Below, in pieces: positions 44,205 through 53,878 of a stretch of 64,000 bases of DNA (the stretch's first letter is position 1; the number at the start of each line of letters is the position of its first letter). Source of the stretch: Steroidobacteraceae bacterium. GTDB lineage: Bacteria; Pseudomonadota; Gammaproteobacteria; Steroidobacterales; Steroidobacteraceae. Where the stretch lies: contig JAHCAN010000011.1 in NCBI GenBank assembly GCA_019634915.1, positions 1 to 64,000 on the forward strand, read 5' to 3'. The position numbers and the translations under genes are program-made. Below the pieces are notes generated by a model that worked only from the letters and a program-made list of their open reading frames with translations, did no database searches and was not told the DNA's origin.

Positions 44205-44241
44205 CCGCCGCCCGCGATCGCGACCACGCAGCACCGCCACC

Positions 44242-45117
44242 ATGCGCATCGTCGTCGTCAGCGGCATTTCCGGTTCGGGCAAGAGCGTGGCGCTGCACAT
44301 GCTCGAGGACCTCGGCTATTACTGCATCGACAACATCCCGGCGGCGCTGCTGACGCCGCTGGTCGCGCACACCGTGCGCAGCGCCGAGACGGCCTACGAG
44401 CGCATCGCGGTCGGCCTCGATGCCCGCAACACCGCGGCCGAGATCGCCACGGTGCCGAAGCTGGTCCAGGAGCTGAAGAAGAGCGGCATCCAGTGCGAGG
44501 TGCTGTTCCTGACCGCGAACGACGACGAGCTGCTGCGCCGCTTCGCGGCGACGCGCCGCAAGCACCCGATGAGCCAGGGCAACGTCGGCCTGCGCGAGGC
44601 GATCGCGATCGAGCGTGACCTGCTCGAGCCGGTCATGTACGCGGCCGACCGCGTGATCGACACCTCGCGCATGGGCGTGCACGCACTGCGCGACGTGGTG
44701 CAGAAATCGGCCGAGGAGCGCGCGACGCCGCGGCTGTCGATCACGTTCGAGTCGTTCGGCTTCAAGCACGGCATCCCGGGCGACGCCGACTTCGTGTTCG
44801 ATGCGCGCTCGCTGCCGAATCCCTACTGGGAGCCGCAGCTGCGCCCGCTGACCGGGCGCGACCCGGAAGTGATCCGCTTCCTCGAGAGCGAGCCGGCCGT
44901 CGCGCGGCTGGTCGACGACATCACGACGTTCATCGAGGCGCGCATCCCCGAGCACACCGCGGCGAACCGCCGCTATCTGACGGTCGCGATCGGCTGCACC
45001 GGCGGGCAGCACCGCTCGGTCTACATCGCGAACCGGCTCGTCGAGCGCTTCGCCGCCCATCATCCGCACGTCTCGGCGCGTCACAACGAGCTGCGCGCGC
45101 GGATCGCACCGCCTTGA
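44242..45117 (+). CDS. rapZ: RNase adapter protein RapZ
   Basis: A protein of 291 residues. Walker A is VVSGISGSGKSVALHMLEDLGYYCIDNIP. The C-terminal domain has ITFESFGFKHGIPGDADFVFDARSLPNPYW and VAIGCTGGQHRSVYIA. In E. coli it guides RNase E to the GlmZ small RNA, linking amino sugar supply to the cell wall. In E. coli and Pseudomonas ptsN lies between hpf and rapZ; here it is absent and the gap is only 37 bases. Confidence 0.96.
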   Translation: MRIVVVSGISGSGKSVALHMLEDLGYYCIDNIPAALLTPLVAHTVRSAETAYERIAVGLDARNTAAEIATVPKLVQELKKSGIQCEVLFLTANDDELLRRFAATRRKHPMSQGNVGLREAIAIERDLLEPVMYAADRVIDTSRMGVHALRDVVQKSAEERATPRLSITFESFGFKHGIPGDADFVFDARSLPNPYWEPQLRPLTGRDPEVIRFLESEPAVARLVDDITTFIEARIPEHTAANRRYLTVAIGCTGGQHRSVYIANRLVERFAAHHPHVSARHNELRARIAPP

Positions 45118-45133
45118 ACAGGGAGGACGGGAC

Positions 45134-46219
45134 ATGGAACACCGGATCTTGCGCCACACTGCCGGCCCGCTCGCGCTTCTCGCGGCCACGCTGTCACTGA
45201 GCGCCTGCGGCACCGCGCCGGCACCGGACATGGCGAGCGTCTCGGGCACCGCCACTTTCCGCGAGCGCATCGCGCTGCCGCCCGCCGCCGTGTTCGAGGC
45301 GCGCATCGAGGACGTCTCGCGCGCCGATGCCGCGGCCACGGTGATCGCGAGCAGCCGCCTCGAGCCTGCGGGCAACCCGCCGTTCCGCTTCACGATCCAT
45401 TACGCGCCGGCATCGATCAGGCCGCAGGGCCGCTACGTGATTCGCACCAGGGTGATGCTGGGCGAGGAGCTGATGTTCACGTCCGACACCGCGACGCCGC
45501 TGCCGCCGGCCGGCGCCGATCTGCCGGACGAGATCCTGATGGTGCGCGCGCGGCCCGCCGCCGCGCCGGCAGCACCGGCCGCCGCCGCGCGACCGGGTGA
45601 GCTGCGCGGCATGTACAGCTACATGGCCGACGCCGGGCTGTTCACCGACTGCGCATCCGGCGAGCGGCTGCCGGTCGTGCAGGAAGGCGACAACGCGGCG
45701 CTCGAAGCCGCGTATTCGGCCGCGCGCAGCGGGCCGGCCGAGCCGCTGCTCGCCACCGTGGTCGGACGCATCGAGACGCGCGCGCCGATGGAAGGCCCGC
45801 CGCGACCGATGCTGGTCGTCGAGCAGTTCATCAGCGTCGCGCCGGGGCAATGCGGGAACCGCTCGACGGCGACGCTCGAGAACACCTACTGGAAACTCGT
45901 GCAGGTCGGCGGCCAGCCGGTCACGCTCGCGGAGAACCAGCGCGAGCCGTACTTCGTGCTGCATTCCACCGATCACCGCGTCGCCGGCTACGCCGGCTGC
46001 AACCGCATGACCGGCGGCTACGCGCTCGATGGCGGGCGGCTGTCGTTCACGCAGATGGCGGGCACGATGATGGCCTGCGCGCAGGGCATGGACGTCGAGC
46101 AGGCGTTCCACCAGGCGCTGACGCGGGTCGCCGGCTGGCGCATCGACGGCGAGACGCTCGAGCTGACCGATGCGGCGGGCGGCACGCTCGCGATGTTCGA
46201 GTCCCGCTACCTGCGCTAA
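45134..46219 (+). CDS. Composite envelope lipoprotein: YbaY-like, NlpE-like and META (HslJ) domains
   Basis: A lipoprotein of 361 residues with lipobox LSAC (cysteine 25). The first domain (about 35-138) has the YbaY-type pattern FRERIALPPAAVFEARIEDVSRAD and FTIHYAPASIRPQGRYVIRTR. A middle segment (about 158-250, GMYSYMADAGLFTDCASGERLPV) resembles the NlpE/COG3015 module. The last (about 258-361, NTYWKLVQVGGQPV, YAGCNRMTGGYALDGG and MAGTMMACAQGMDVEQAF) is a META domain as in HslJ. These domains are linked to envelope stress and outer membrane quality; the combined function is unknown. GGGAGG precedes the ATG. Confidence 0.85.
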   Translation: MEHRILRHTAGPLALLAATLSLSACGTAPAPDMASVSGTATFRERIALPPAAVFEARIEDVSRADAAATVIASSRLEPAGNPPFRFTIHYAPASIRPQGRYVIRTRVMLGEELMFTSDTATPLPPAGADLPDEILMVRARPAAAPAAPAAAARPGELRGMYSYMADAGLFTDCASGERLPVVQEGDNAALEAAYSAARSGPAEPLLATVVGRIETRAPMEGPPRPMLVVEQFISVAPGQCGNRSTATLENTYWKLVQVGGQPVTLAENQREPYFVLHSTDHRVAGYAGCNRMTGGYALDGGRLSFTQMAGTMMACAQGMDVEQAFHQALTRVAGWRIDGETLELTDAAGGTLAMFESRYLR

Positions 46220-46299
46220 CCAGCCGCGCGCCTGTCCGTCGCTCACCGTTCGCTGTTAGACTCCGCGCCCGCGCGGGGCCCGTTGGATTGCGGTCGGCA

Positions 46300-47658
46300 A
46301 TGAGCGACACCGAAATCACGCCACTGAAGTCAGGTCGCCTGTCGGCGCTGCGGGATGCGCTCGACCAGGGCACGCTGCGCACCGCGCATCGCATGGTCAA
46401 CGCGATGCATCCCGCCGACATCGCGCTGCTGCTCGAATCGCTGCCGCCCGCGCAGCGCGAGATCGTCTGGGAGATGGTCGATCCCGAGCTCGAGGGCGAC
46501 GTGCTCGTCGAGCTGAACGAGAACGTGCGCGCCGGTTTCATCGAGGAGATGGGTGCCGAGGAACTGGTCGCCGCGACCGAGGGCCTCGAGGTCGACGATC
46601 TCGCCGATCTGCTCGATGAGCTGCCCGAGACGGTCACGCAGCAGCTGCTGCACTCGATGGACCAGCGCGACCGGGAGCGGCTGCGCACGGTGCTGTCGTG
46701 GCCCGAGGACACGGCCGGCGGCCTGATGAACACCGACACGGTCAGCGTGCGCGCCGACGTGCCGATCGAAGTCGTGCTGCGCTACCTGCGCATGCGCGGC
46801 GAGCTGCCCGAGGGCACCGACAGCCTGTTCGTCGCCGACCGGCGCAACCGCTACCTCGGCACGGTGCCGCTGACGCGGCTGCTGACCGAGGATCCCGAGC
46901 ACCTGGTCGGCGACTGCCTCGACACCGAGGCGCCGCGCATCGACCCGTCGACGCCGGCACACGAGGTGTCGCTGCTGTTCGAGGACCGCGACCTCGTGTC
47001 GGCGGCGGTCGTCGGCCCCGAAGGCAAGCTGCTCGGGCGCATCACGGTCGACGACATCGTCGACGTGATCCGCGAGGAAGCCGAGCATTCGGTGATGTCG
47101 ATGGCCGGCCTCGACGAGGAGGAGGACGTGTTCGCGCCGGTCGTGCCGTCGGCGCGGCGACGCCTGGTCTGGCTCGGCACCAACATCATGACCGCCTTCC
47201 TCGGCGCCTTCGTCGTCTCGAACTTCGAGGGCACGATCGAGAAGGTGGCGGTGCTCGCCGCGTTGCTGCCGGTCGTCTCGAGCATGGGCGGCATCGCCGG
47301 CACGCAGACCGTCACGCTGCTGATCCGCGGCCTCGCGCTCGGCAAGGTCGAATGGGCCAATGCGCGCTGGCTGCTGTTCAAGGAAATCGCGGTCGGCGGC
47401 CTGAACGGCATCGTCGTCGCGACCGCCGTCGCGGCGATCACGCTCGTGCTGTTCGGCCGCTGGCAGATCGCCGCGATCATCGCGGCCGCGATGCTGATGA
47501 ACCTGCTGGCCGCCGCTGCCGTCGGCGTGCTGATCCCGCTCGCGCTGCGCCGCCTGCGCATCGATCCGGCGCTGTCGTCCGGCGTGATCCTGACCGCGTT
47601 CACCGACTGCATCGGCTTCGCGACGCTGCTCGGGCTCGGCACCCTCTTCCTGATGTGA
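46300..47658 (+). CDS. mgtE: Magnesium transporter MgtE
   Basis: A protein of 452 residues. An N-terminal helical MgtE domain (about 30-130), two CBS domains (about 135-255, with SWPEDTAGGLMNTDTVSV and LLGRITVDDIVDVI) and a membrane domain of five helices follow in order. The selectivity-type sequence near VSSMGGIAGTQTVTLLIRGLALG is conserved. Magnesium binding to the N-terminal and CBS domains gates the channel. It stands alone on the rightward strand and ends five bases before the convergent patatin-like gene. Confidence 0.94.
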   Translation: MSDTEITPLKSGRLSALRDALDQGTLRTAHRMVNAMHPADIALLLESLPPAQREIVWEMVDPELEGDVLVELNENVRAGFIEEMGAEELVAATEGLEVDDLADLLDELPETVTQQLLHSMDQRDRERLRTVLSWPEDTAGGLMNTDTVSVRADVPIEVVLRYLRMRGELPEGTDSLFVADRRNRYLGTVPLTRLLTEDPEHLVGDCLDTEAPRIDPSTPAHEVSLLFEDRDLVSAAVVGPEGKLLGRITVDDIVDVIREEAEHSVMSMAGLDEEEDVFAPVVPSARRRLVWLGTNIMTAFLGAFVVSNFEGTIEKVAVLAALLPVVSSMGGIAGTQTVTLLIRGLALGKVEWANARWLLFKEIAVGGLNGIVVATAVAAITLVLFGRWQIAAIIAAAMLMNLLAAAAVGVLIPLALRRLRIDPALSSGVILTAFTDCIGFATLLGLGTLFLM

Positions 47659-47662
47659 GCGT

Positions 47663-48805
47663 TCAGCCGAGCAGGAAGGCGCGCAGCCGCTCGCGCTGCG
47701 CGACGGCGTCGCGGTAGCCGAGCTCGATCAGCTCGCCCGTATAGCCCGACTCGAACATCAGGTAGCTCGCGAGCTGGTGGCCGGCGGGCCCGCGCGCGCC
47801 GATCACGCGCAGGAAGGCGCGCAGGCTGCGCGGCAGCTCGTGCAGATGGCGCGCGGCGACCTCGCGCGGATCGATGCTCGGCGAGACCGCCATGGCATCG
47901 ATGAGCCGCAGGCCCGGCATCGCGCCCGGCGCGGCGCGCACCAGCGTATTCAGGCGGATCATCTGCTCGAGGTCGGAGAAGATGCCGTCGGTGAACAGCG
48001 TGTCGAGCATGAAGCCGAACAGCTGGCCGGGGGTCGGCGAGCGCGGCAGCTGCGCCGTCTGGGTCAGGCCCGCGCCGTTCGCCGAGCGCACGCCGATCAC
48101 GAGCACGCGCTCGGCGCCGAGATGCACGGCCGGGCTCATCGGCGCGAGCTGGCGCATCGCGCCGTCGCCGAAATACTCGGCACCGAGCTGCACCGGCGGG
48201 AACAGGAACGGCACCGCGAGACTGCTCATCAGGTGCGACAGCGTCAGGTCGGTGCGGCGGCCCTCGCGGTGCGCGCGCACCCACTCCTCGATCTGCGGCG
48301 CGCCGTCGAAGAACGCGACCGAATGGGCGCTCGTGTAACCGGTCGAGCACAGCGCGACCGCATGCAGCATGCCCGAGCTGATGCTGTGGCGGATCGCGCC
48401 GAAATCGATATCGCGCCCGAGCAGCCGCGCGAGCGGCGAGTTGTCGAACATCGACCGCGGCGGCGTCGCGAGCATGCCGCCGCTGACCAGCGCTGCGAGC
48501 CAGCGCAGACCGGCGGCGAGCATGTGGCGCGAGCTGACCCGGAACACCTGGTCGCAATGGAAGTTCGACCAGACGTGCTCGAGCGAGGCCACCGCACCAC
48601 GCCAGCGGCGCGCCTCGGCGGCGAGCGCGGCGGTCGCGACCGCGCCGGCCGAGGTGCCGATCAGCACCGGGAACGGAATGCCGCGGCGTGGCAGCATTTC
48701 GGCGAGCGCCCGCAGCACGCCGACCTGGTAGGCCGAGCGTGCGCCGCCGCCCGTCAGGATCAGGCCGTGCATCGGCCGCCCGGCAATGAGGGTATCCTCG
48801 ACCAT
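47663..48805 (-). CDS. Patatin-like phospholipase family protein
   Basis: A protein of 380 residues. The oxyanion loop is [20 protein letters not shown], the nucleophile elbow is [14 protein letters not shown] and the catalytic aspartate is in [22 protein letters not shown]. The Ser-Asp dyad predicts a lipid acyl hydrolase; the substrate is unknown. There is no signal peptide, so it is probably cytoplasmic or membrane-associated. Start ATG at 48805; the ATG at 48772, directly before HGLILTGGG, is possible. Confidence 0.88.
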   Translation of the reverse strand: MVEDTLIAGRPMHGLILTGGGARSAYQVGVLRALAEMLPRRGIPFPVLIGTSAGAVATAALAAEARRWRGAVASLEHVWSNFHCDQVFRVSSRHMLAAGLRWLAALVSGGMLATPPRSMFDNSPLARLLGRDIDFGAIRHSISSGMLHAVALCSTGYTSAHSVAFFDGAPQIEEWVRAHREGRRTDLTLSHLMSSLAVPFLFPPVQLGAEYFGDGAMRQLAPMSPAVHLGAERVLVIGVRSANGAGLTQTAQLPRSPTPGQLFGFMLDTLFTDGIFSDLEQMIRLNTLVRAAPGAMPGLRLIDAMAVSPSIDPREVAARHLHELPRSLRAFLRVIGARGPAGHQLASYLMFESGYTGELIELGYRDAVAQRERLRAFLLG

Positions 48806-48895
48806 CAGGACCGCATTCTGGCCCAGGGCGGCGGGCTGGTAGAATCGACCAGTTCGCGCCCGCACCCCCGCGGCCCGCCAGTCGGAGAAACGCCC

Positions 48896-49444
48896 ATGCT
48901 GCCCGCCCGCACCCTGCTGTATGCCGCCGCCCTCGCGTTCGCCGCCGCCGCCACGCCCGCGCTCGCGGCCGATTCCCCCGCCGTCGGCGCCCCTGCCCCG
49001 GACTTCAAGCTACAGGACCAGAGCGGCAAGTGGCACACGCTCGACGAGCAGAAGGGCAAGTGGGTCGTACTGTACTTCTACCCGAAGGACAACACGCCCG
49101 GCTGCACGACCCAGGCCTGCGAATTCCGCGACAACATCTTCGCGTTCCGCTCGGCCGGCGCGGTGATCCTCGGCATCAGCGTCGATGACGTCGCCTCGCA
49201 CGAGGCGTTCGCGAAGGAGCATGGCCTGCCGTTCCCGATCCTCGCCGATTCGACCAAGGCGGTCGCGAAGAGCTACGGCGTGCTCTACAAGGCGATGGGC
49301 GTGATGGAAGTCGCGCGCCGCGACACCTTCATCATCGACCCGCAGGGACGCATCGCGAAGCATTACGAGAAGGTCGACCCGAAGGGCCACTCCGAATTCG
49401 TGCTCGCCGAGCTCAAGAGCCTGCAGGCGGCAGCGGCGAGCTGA
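48896..49444 (+). CDS. Exported PrxQ/Bcp-type peroxiredoxin
   Basis: A peroxiredoxin of 182 residues. Unlike cytoplasmic Bcp it begins with a clear Sec signal peptide (hydrophobic stretch about 5-22, cleavage after ALA near residue 24). The active site is [11 protein letters not shown] with the peroxidatic and resolving cysteines five apart, as in PrxQ. It would reduce peroxides in the periplasm using a thioredoxin-like partner. A weak promoter with TAGAAT at 48840 may serve it. Its 3' end overlaps the convergent vWA gene by 32 bases. Confidence 0.9.
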   Translation: MLPARTLLYAAALAFAAAATPALAADSPAVGAPAPDFKLQDQSGKWHTLDEQKGKWVVLYFYPKDNTPGCTTQACEFRDNIFAFRSAGAVILGISVDDVASHEAFAKEHGLPFPILADSTKAVAKSYGVLYKAMGVMEVARRDTFIIDPQGRIAKHYEKVDPKGHSEFVLAELKSLQAAAAS

Positions 49445-50651
49445 CCGCTTCCATCGGCGGCGGCGGTGCGACGCCACGCCGCCGCAGCTCGGCCGTCGCG
49501 CGGTCGAGCCCCTCGAGCGTCAGCGGGAACATCCGCTCCTCGACCAGTTCACGCGTGATCGCGATCGACGGCGTGTGGCCCCAGCGCGCGACCGGCTCGG
49601 GATTGAGCCAGACGAAATGGCGAAAGTGCGCCGTCAGGCGGCGCAGCCAGACCGCGCCGGCTTCGGCGTTCCAGTGCTCGACGCTGCCGCCCGGCATCGT
49701 GATCTCGTACGGGCTCATCGTCGCATCACCGACGAAAATCACGCGGTAGTCGGGCCCGTAGGTGCGGATCAGCTGATCGGTCGCGATGCGCTCGGTGTGC
49801 CGGCGCCGGTTGTCCTTCCACAGCGACTCGTACGGGAAGTTGTGGAAGTAGTAGTGCTCGAAATGGCGGAACTCGCTGCGCGCGGCCGAGAACAGCTCGT
49901 CGCAGACGCGCACGTGATCGTCCATCGAGCCGCCGATGTCGAGCAGCAGCAGCACCTTGACCGCGTTGCGCCGCTCGGGCACGAGCTTCAGGTCGAGGTA
50001 GCCGGCGTTCTTCGCGGTGGCCGCGATCGTGCCGTCGAGGTCGAGTTCCTCGGCCGCGCCCTCGCGCGCAAAGCGCCGCAGCCGGCGCAGGCCCATCTTG
50101 AAATTGCGCGTGCCGAGCTCGAGCGAGTCGTCGAGGTTGGCGAACTCGCGCCGCTCCCAGACCTTGACGGCGCGGCGCTGGCCCCCGCCCTTGCCGATGC
50201 GTATCCCCTCGGGGTTGTAGCCCAGCGTGCCGAACGGTGAGGTGCCGCCGGTGCCGATGTGGCGGCTGCCGCCCTCGTGGCGTTCGCGCTGCTGCTCGAG
50301 CCGCTCGCGCAGCGCCGCCATCAGCTCCGGCCAGCCGCCGAGCGATTCGATGCGCGCCTTTTCCTCGTCGCTGAAGGTCCGCGCGACGAGCGCGCGCAGC
50401 CACTCGGCCGGGACGTCGGCACTGAGCGCCTCGAAGAGCCGCTCGGCGCCCTTGAAGTGCGCCGCGAACAGCCGGTCGAAGCGATCGTAGTGGCGCTCGT
50501 CCTTGACGAGGCAGAGGCGCGCGAGATGGTAGAAATCCTCCGCCGACAGCCACGCGACGCGCGCGGCGAGCGCCTCGAGCAGCGTCAGGAATTCGGGCAC
50601 GGTGACCGGTATGCCGCCCGAGCGCAGGTCGTCGAAGAAGCGGGTCAGCAC
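49413..50651 (-). CDS. vWA domain protein (CoxE-like), partner of MoxR ATPase
   Basis: A protein of 412 residues. The N-terminal helical half (MLTRFFDDLRSGGIPVTVPEFLTLLEAL) and the LEQQRERHEGGSRHIGTGGTSPFG linker are typical of the family. The vWA domain carries a metal site seen as LLLLDIGGSMDDH, where the usual DxSxS is DxGGS. Such proteins act with MoxR AAA+ ATPases as chaperones for metal-centre insertion or complex assembly; targets are not known here. It follows moxR by three bases. Confidence 0.88.
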   Translation of the reverse strand: MLTRFFDDLRSGGIPVTVPEFLTLLEALAARVAWLSAEDFYHLARLCLVKDERHYDRFDRLFAAHFKGAERLFEALSADVPAEWLRALVARTFSDEEKARIESLGGWPELMAALRERLEQQRERHEGGSRHIGTGGTSPFGTLGYNPEGIRIGKGGGQRRAVKVWERREFANLDDSLELGTRNFKMGLRRLRRFAREGAAEELDLDGTIAATAKNAGYLDLKLVPERRNAVKVLLLLDIGGSMDDHVRVCDELFSAARSEFRHFEHYYFHNFPYESLWKDNRRRHTERIATDQLIRTYGPDYRVIFVGDATMSPYEITMPGGSVEHWNAEAGAVWLRRLTAHFRHFVWLNPEPVARWGHTPSIAITRELVEERMFPLTLEGLDRATAELRRRGVAPPPPMEAVSSPLPPAGS

Positions 50652-50654
50652 GCC

Positions 50655-51512
50655 TCAGCCCTGGCGTGAGCGCCGCGACAGGAACATCACCTGCTCGACG
50701 AGGTGCATGTCCTGCTCGTTCTTCAGCAGCGCGCCGTAGAGCGGCGGCAGCGTCTTCTTCGCGTCATCGCTGCGCAGGGCCTCGGCCGGAATGTCCTCGG
50801 CGAGGAGCAGCTTGATCCAGTCGAGCAGCTCCGAGGTCGAGGGCTTCTTCTTCAGGCCCGGCACTTCGCGCAGCCGGAAGAACGCCGCCAGCGCCTCGGC
50901 GAGCAGCTCGCGCTTCAGGCCCGGGAAATGCACGTCGACGATGCTGCGCATCGTCGCCTCGTCGGGAAAGCGGATGTAGTGGAAGAAGCAGCGGCGCAGG
51001 AACGCGTCGGGCAGCTCCTTCTCGTTGTTGCTGGTGATCAGGATGATCGGCCTGTGCTTCGCCCTGACCAGCTGGCGCGTCTCGTAGACGTAGAATTCCA
51101 TGCGGTCGAGCTCGCGCAGCAGGTCGTTCGGGAACTCGATGTCGGCCTTGTCGATCTCGTCGATCAGCAGCACCGGCTGCGTGTCGGACTCGAACGCCTC
51201 CCACAGCTTGCCCTTGACGATGTAGTTCGCGATATCGTGCACGCGGCCCTCGCCGAGCTGCGAATCGCGCAGCCGCGAGACCGCGTCGTACTCGTAGAGT
51301 CCCTGCTGCGCCTTGCTGGTCGACTTGATGTGCCACTCGTGGAGCGGCCGGCCGAGCGCGGCGGCGACCTCCTCGGCGAGCTGCGTCTTGCCGGTGCCGG
51401 GCTCGCCCTTGATCAGCAGCGGGCGCGCGAGCGTGACGGCGGCGTTGACGGCCAGCGCGAGTTCCGGAGTCGCGACGTAGCGCTCCGATCCGGCAAAGCG
51501 TGTCTGTGTCAT
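50655..51512 (-). CDS. MoxR family AAA+ ATPase
   Basis: An AAA+ ATPase of 285 residues. Walker A is IKGEPGTGKTQLAEEVAAAL, Walker B is VLLIDEIDKADIEF, sensor 1 is ILITSNNEKELPDAFLRRCFF. The family works with a vWA partner, here the next gene. The start overlaps the stop of the penicillin acylase gene (ATGA). Co-transcription with a glycolytic operon is suggested by spacing only. Confidence 0.92.
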   Translation of the reverse strand: MTQTRFAGSERYVATPELALAVNAAVTLARPLLIKGEPGTGKTQLAEEVAAALGRPLHEWHIKSTSKAQQGLYEYDAVSRLRDSQLGEGRVHDIANYIVKGKLWEAFESDTQPVLLIDEIDKADIEFPNDLLRELDRMEFYVYETRQLVRAKHRPIILITSNNEKELPDAFLRRCFFHYIRFPDEATMRSIVDVHFPGLKRELLAEALAAFFRLREVPGLKKKPSTSELLDWIKLLLAEDIPAEALRSDDAKKTLPPLYGALLKNEQDMHLVEQVMFLSRRSRQG

Positions 51513-53878
51513 TGCAGCGTCAGCTTATGCTGCGCGGGGCCGGGCAGGAAGGGTGTCGGCGCGCCCTGCGCCCAGTCGTCGAAGCCGCTGCGGTAAAACG
51601 GCGAGAGCGGATGGCCGCTCGGGCCGCCCGGCACCTCGAGATAAGCCTGCGCCTCGTGGCCGGGCGAGACTGCGAAACGCTCCGAGGCGCCGAAGTTCTC
51701 GCCCTGCACGCGCGGCATGTCCTGATCGCCGGGCAGCGGCGGCACGCGCATGTCGAGCCAGCGGCGCGCAAACGGCACCGCGCCCGACAGCGGATGCGCG
51801 ACCCGGACCGGCCGGGCGCGACTCCAGCTGCAGCGCGCGAGCGTGCCGCAGCGCTCGCGCAGCCCGGCCTCGGCGGCGTCGATCTGCGCGAGCAGGAACG
51901 GGCGCCATGCGGCGGGCTGCCCCTGCAGGATCTGCCACGCGGTGGCCGCGAACTGCGGCGGCGCGCCGTATGCGTCCGGTGCGAGCCCCTCCTGCTCGAG
52001 CACGAGCGACCAGAGCGCGGCCACACTCGCCCGCTGCGCGGTGCGCACCAGCGCGTAGGCGACCGAATCGGCCGACGCGCGCGCCATCGGCGCCGCGATC
52101 AGCCGGCGGAATTCCGCGCGCCGCGGCGCGTCCGCGAGCGCGACGTCATCGAGCAGCCCGAGGAACAGGTCGCGCCACGGCGCAAGGAAATGCGCGCGGT
52201 CATCGAGCTGGATCGCGAGCATGTCGGCGGGAGTCGCGGGGGTGATAAGCGCCGCGAGATCGTCGCGGATCTGGCCGGCGCGCGCGCCGAGGTCGTAGCC
52301 GACGCCGCTCGCCGTCTCGTCATCGCCGATCAGCGCGGCGGCACTGCCGCCGACGACGCGGGCATTGGCACTCCACAGACTGCCCGACGGCGGATCGACG
52401 ATGCGCGGCTGCTGCGCCGGATCGAGGTACGCGCCGCCGGCGGCGCGCAGCGGCCCGCGCGCGGCGGGGATGCGCCCGAGCAATGTCCAGGCGATGTGGC
52501 CGTCGCGATCGCCGACCACCATGTTCTGGTGCGGGATGCCGACCTGCGGGGCAACCGCGAGCGCCTCGGCGACCGACGTCGCGCGCTCGAGCGCGAGAAT
52601 GCCGAGTGAAGTCGCGCCGGGCGCCGCGGCGAGCCAGGTCGCGAGCTGGCATTCGACGGCGCCGCCGGCCTCGCGCGTCGCGAACACGATGCCCTCCTCG
52701 CCGCGCAGGATCCGCAGGCGCTCGGTGCGTGCATCGCGCACGCGGATGCGCGCGGTGTCCGCCTCGAACGCGAGCTCGCGCCCGTCGAGACCCTGGTATG
52801 TACCGGCATCGGGATCGCAACGGGTCCAGCGCAGGTCGAGCCAGTCGCCGTAGCTGTTGGTGAAGCCCCAGGCGATGTGGCCGTTCGAGCCCGCGACCAG
52901 CGCCGGCACGCCGGCGAGCGTCACGCCGTTGAGGTCGTAGGCACCGTCATCGGTGCGCAGCCGCGCGCGGTACCAGACCGGCGGGACATCGAGACCGAGA
53001 TGCATGTCGTTCGCGACCAGCGCCGCACCGCTCGCGCTGCGCGCGCCGGCCAGCACCCAGTTGTTGCTGCCGATGCCGCGCGGGTCGGGTGCATCGTCGA
53101 TGACGGCGGCGGTGGGCGGCGCCGTGCCGGCCGCCGGCGGCGCCAGCGACCACAGCTGCGGCGGCGGCAGGGCCGGCACCTCGGGCGGCGGCGCATCCGG
53201 GTCGGCTGGCGCATCCCACTCGCTGCCGGCCGGCAGCAGGAAGGCGAGCACGGTCGCCGCGTCCGCCTCGCCGAGGCGCCGCGTGAGCGCGCCGGCGAGC
53301 GCATCGCGACGCTGCTCGGTCGCGAAATCGTGGTACTGCAGCTGCCACCACATCGCGTGCACGACCAGCAGCGAGTCCTCGTCGCGCCAGATCTCCGGCG
53401 TCACGCGCAGCAGCCAGTACTCCCACGGCCGGCTGCGCAGGCTCGCGAGACCCTCGTTCACGCCGCGCACGTAGGCATCCATCAGCGCGTGCTCGGCCGG
53501 CGTGAAATTCGCGACGATCTCGCGCGCGACGCGCCGGAAGCGGAACAGGCGCGCCTTGCGGTCGTGATCGAGCGCGACCGCGCCGAACAGCTCGGCGAGT
53601 TCACCGGCGGCGAAGCGCCGCGACAGGTCCATCTGGAAATAGCGGTCCTGGCCGTGCGCGAAGCCGAGGCCATAGGCGAGCGCCGTGCGATCGGCACCGC
53701 TGACGGTCGGCGTGCCGCGTGCGTCGCGCTCTATCGTCACAGTGCCGGGCGCGCCTTCGGCGTGATACTCGCCGTCGAGCTGCGGCAGCGAGGCGCGCAG
53801 CAGCAGCCAGGCGCAGGCTGCCGCCGCGATGGCGGCGGCGAGCAGCGCGAGCACGAGACGGCGCAGCAAGCGCAGCAT
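51509..53878 (-). CDS. Penicillin acylase family protein (Ntn-hydrolase)
   Basis: A precursor of 789 residues with an N-terminal signal anchor (about 5-28). The alpha part contains YGLGFAHGQDRYFQMDLSRR. The beta part begins at the autocatalytic serine in GIGSNNWVLAGARSASGAALVANDMHLGL. The substrate could be an N-acyl homoserine lactone, a beta-lactam side chain or another amide; the sequence does not decide this. The linker before the serine is alanine- and proline-rich and is probably removed. Its start is directly adjacent to the pyruvate kinase stop. Confidence 0.9.
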   Translation of the reverse strand: MLRLLRRLVLALLAAAIAAAACAWLLLRASLPQLDGEYHAEGAPGTVTIERDARGTPTVSGADRTALAYGLGFAHGQDRYFQMDLSRRFAAGELAELFGAVALDHDRKARLFRFRRVAREIVANFTPAEHALMDAYVRGVNEGLASLRSRPWEYWLLRVTPEIWRDEDSLLVVHAMWWQLQYHDFATEQRRDALAGALTRRLGEADAATVLAFLLPAGSEWDAPADPDAPPPEVPALPPPQLWSLAPPAAGTAPPTAAVIDDAPDPRGIGSNNWVLAGARSASGAALVANDMHLGLDVPPVWYRARLRTDDGAYDLNGVTLAGVPALVAGSNGHIAWGFTNSYGDWLDLRWTRCDPDAGTYQGLDGRELAFEADTARIRVRDARTERLRILRGEEGIVFATREAGGAVECQLATWLAAAPGATSLGILALERATSVAEALAVAPQVGIPHQNMVVGDRDGHIAWTLLGRIPAARGPLRAAGGAYLDPAQQPRIVDPPSGSLWSANARVVGGSAAALIGDDETASGVGYDLGARAGQIRDDLAALITPATPADMLAIQLDDRAHFLAPWRDLFLGLLDDVALADAPRRAEFRRLIAAPMARASADSVAYALVRTAQRASVAALWSLVLEQEGLAPDAYGAPPQFAATAWQILQGQPAAWRPFLLAQIDAAEAGLRERCGTLARCSWSRARPVRVAHPLSGAVPFARRWLDMRVPPLPGDQDMPRVQGENFGASERFAVSPGHEAQAYLEVPGGPSGHPLSPFYRSGFDDWAQGAPTPFLPGPAQHKLTLQ

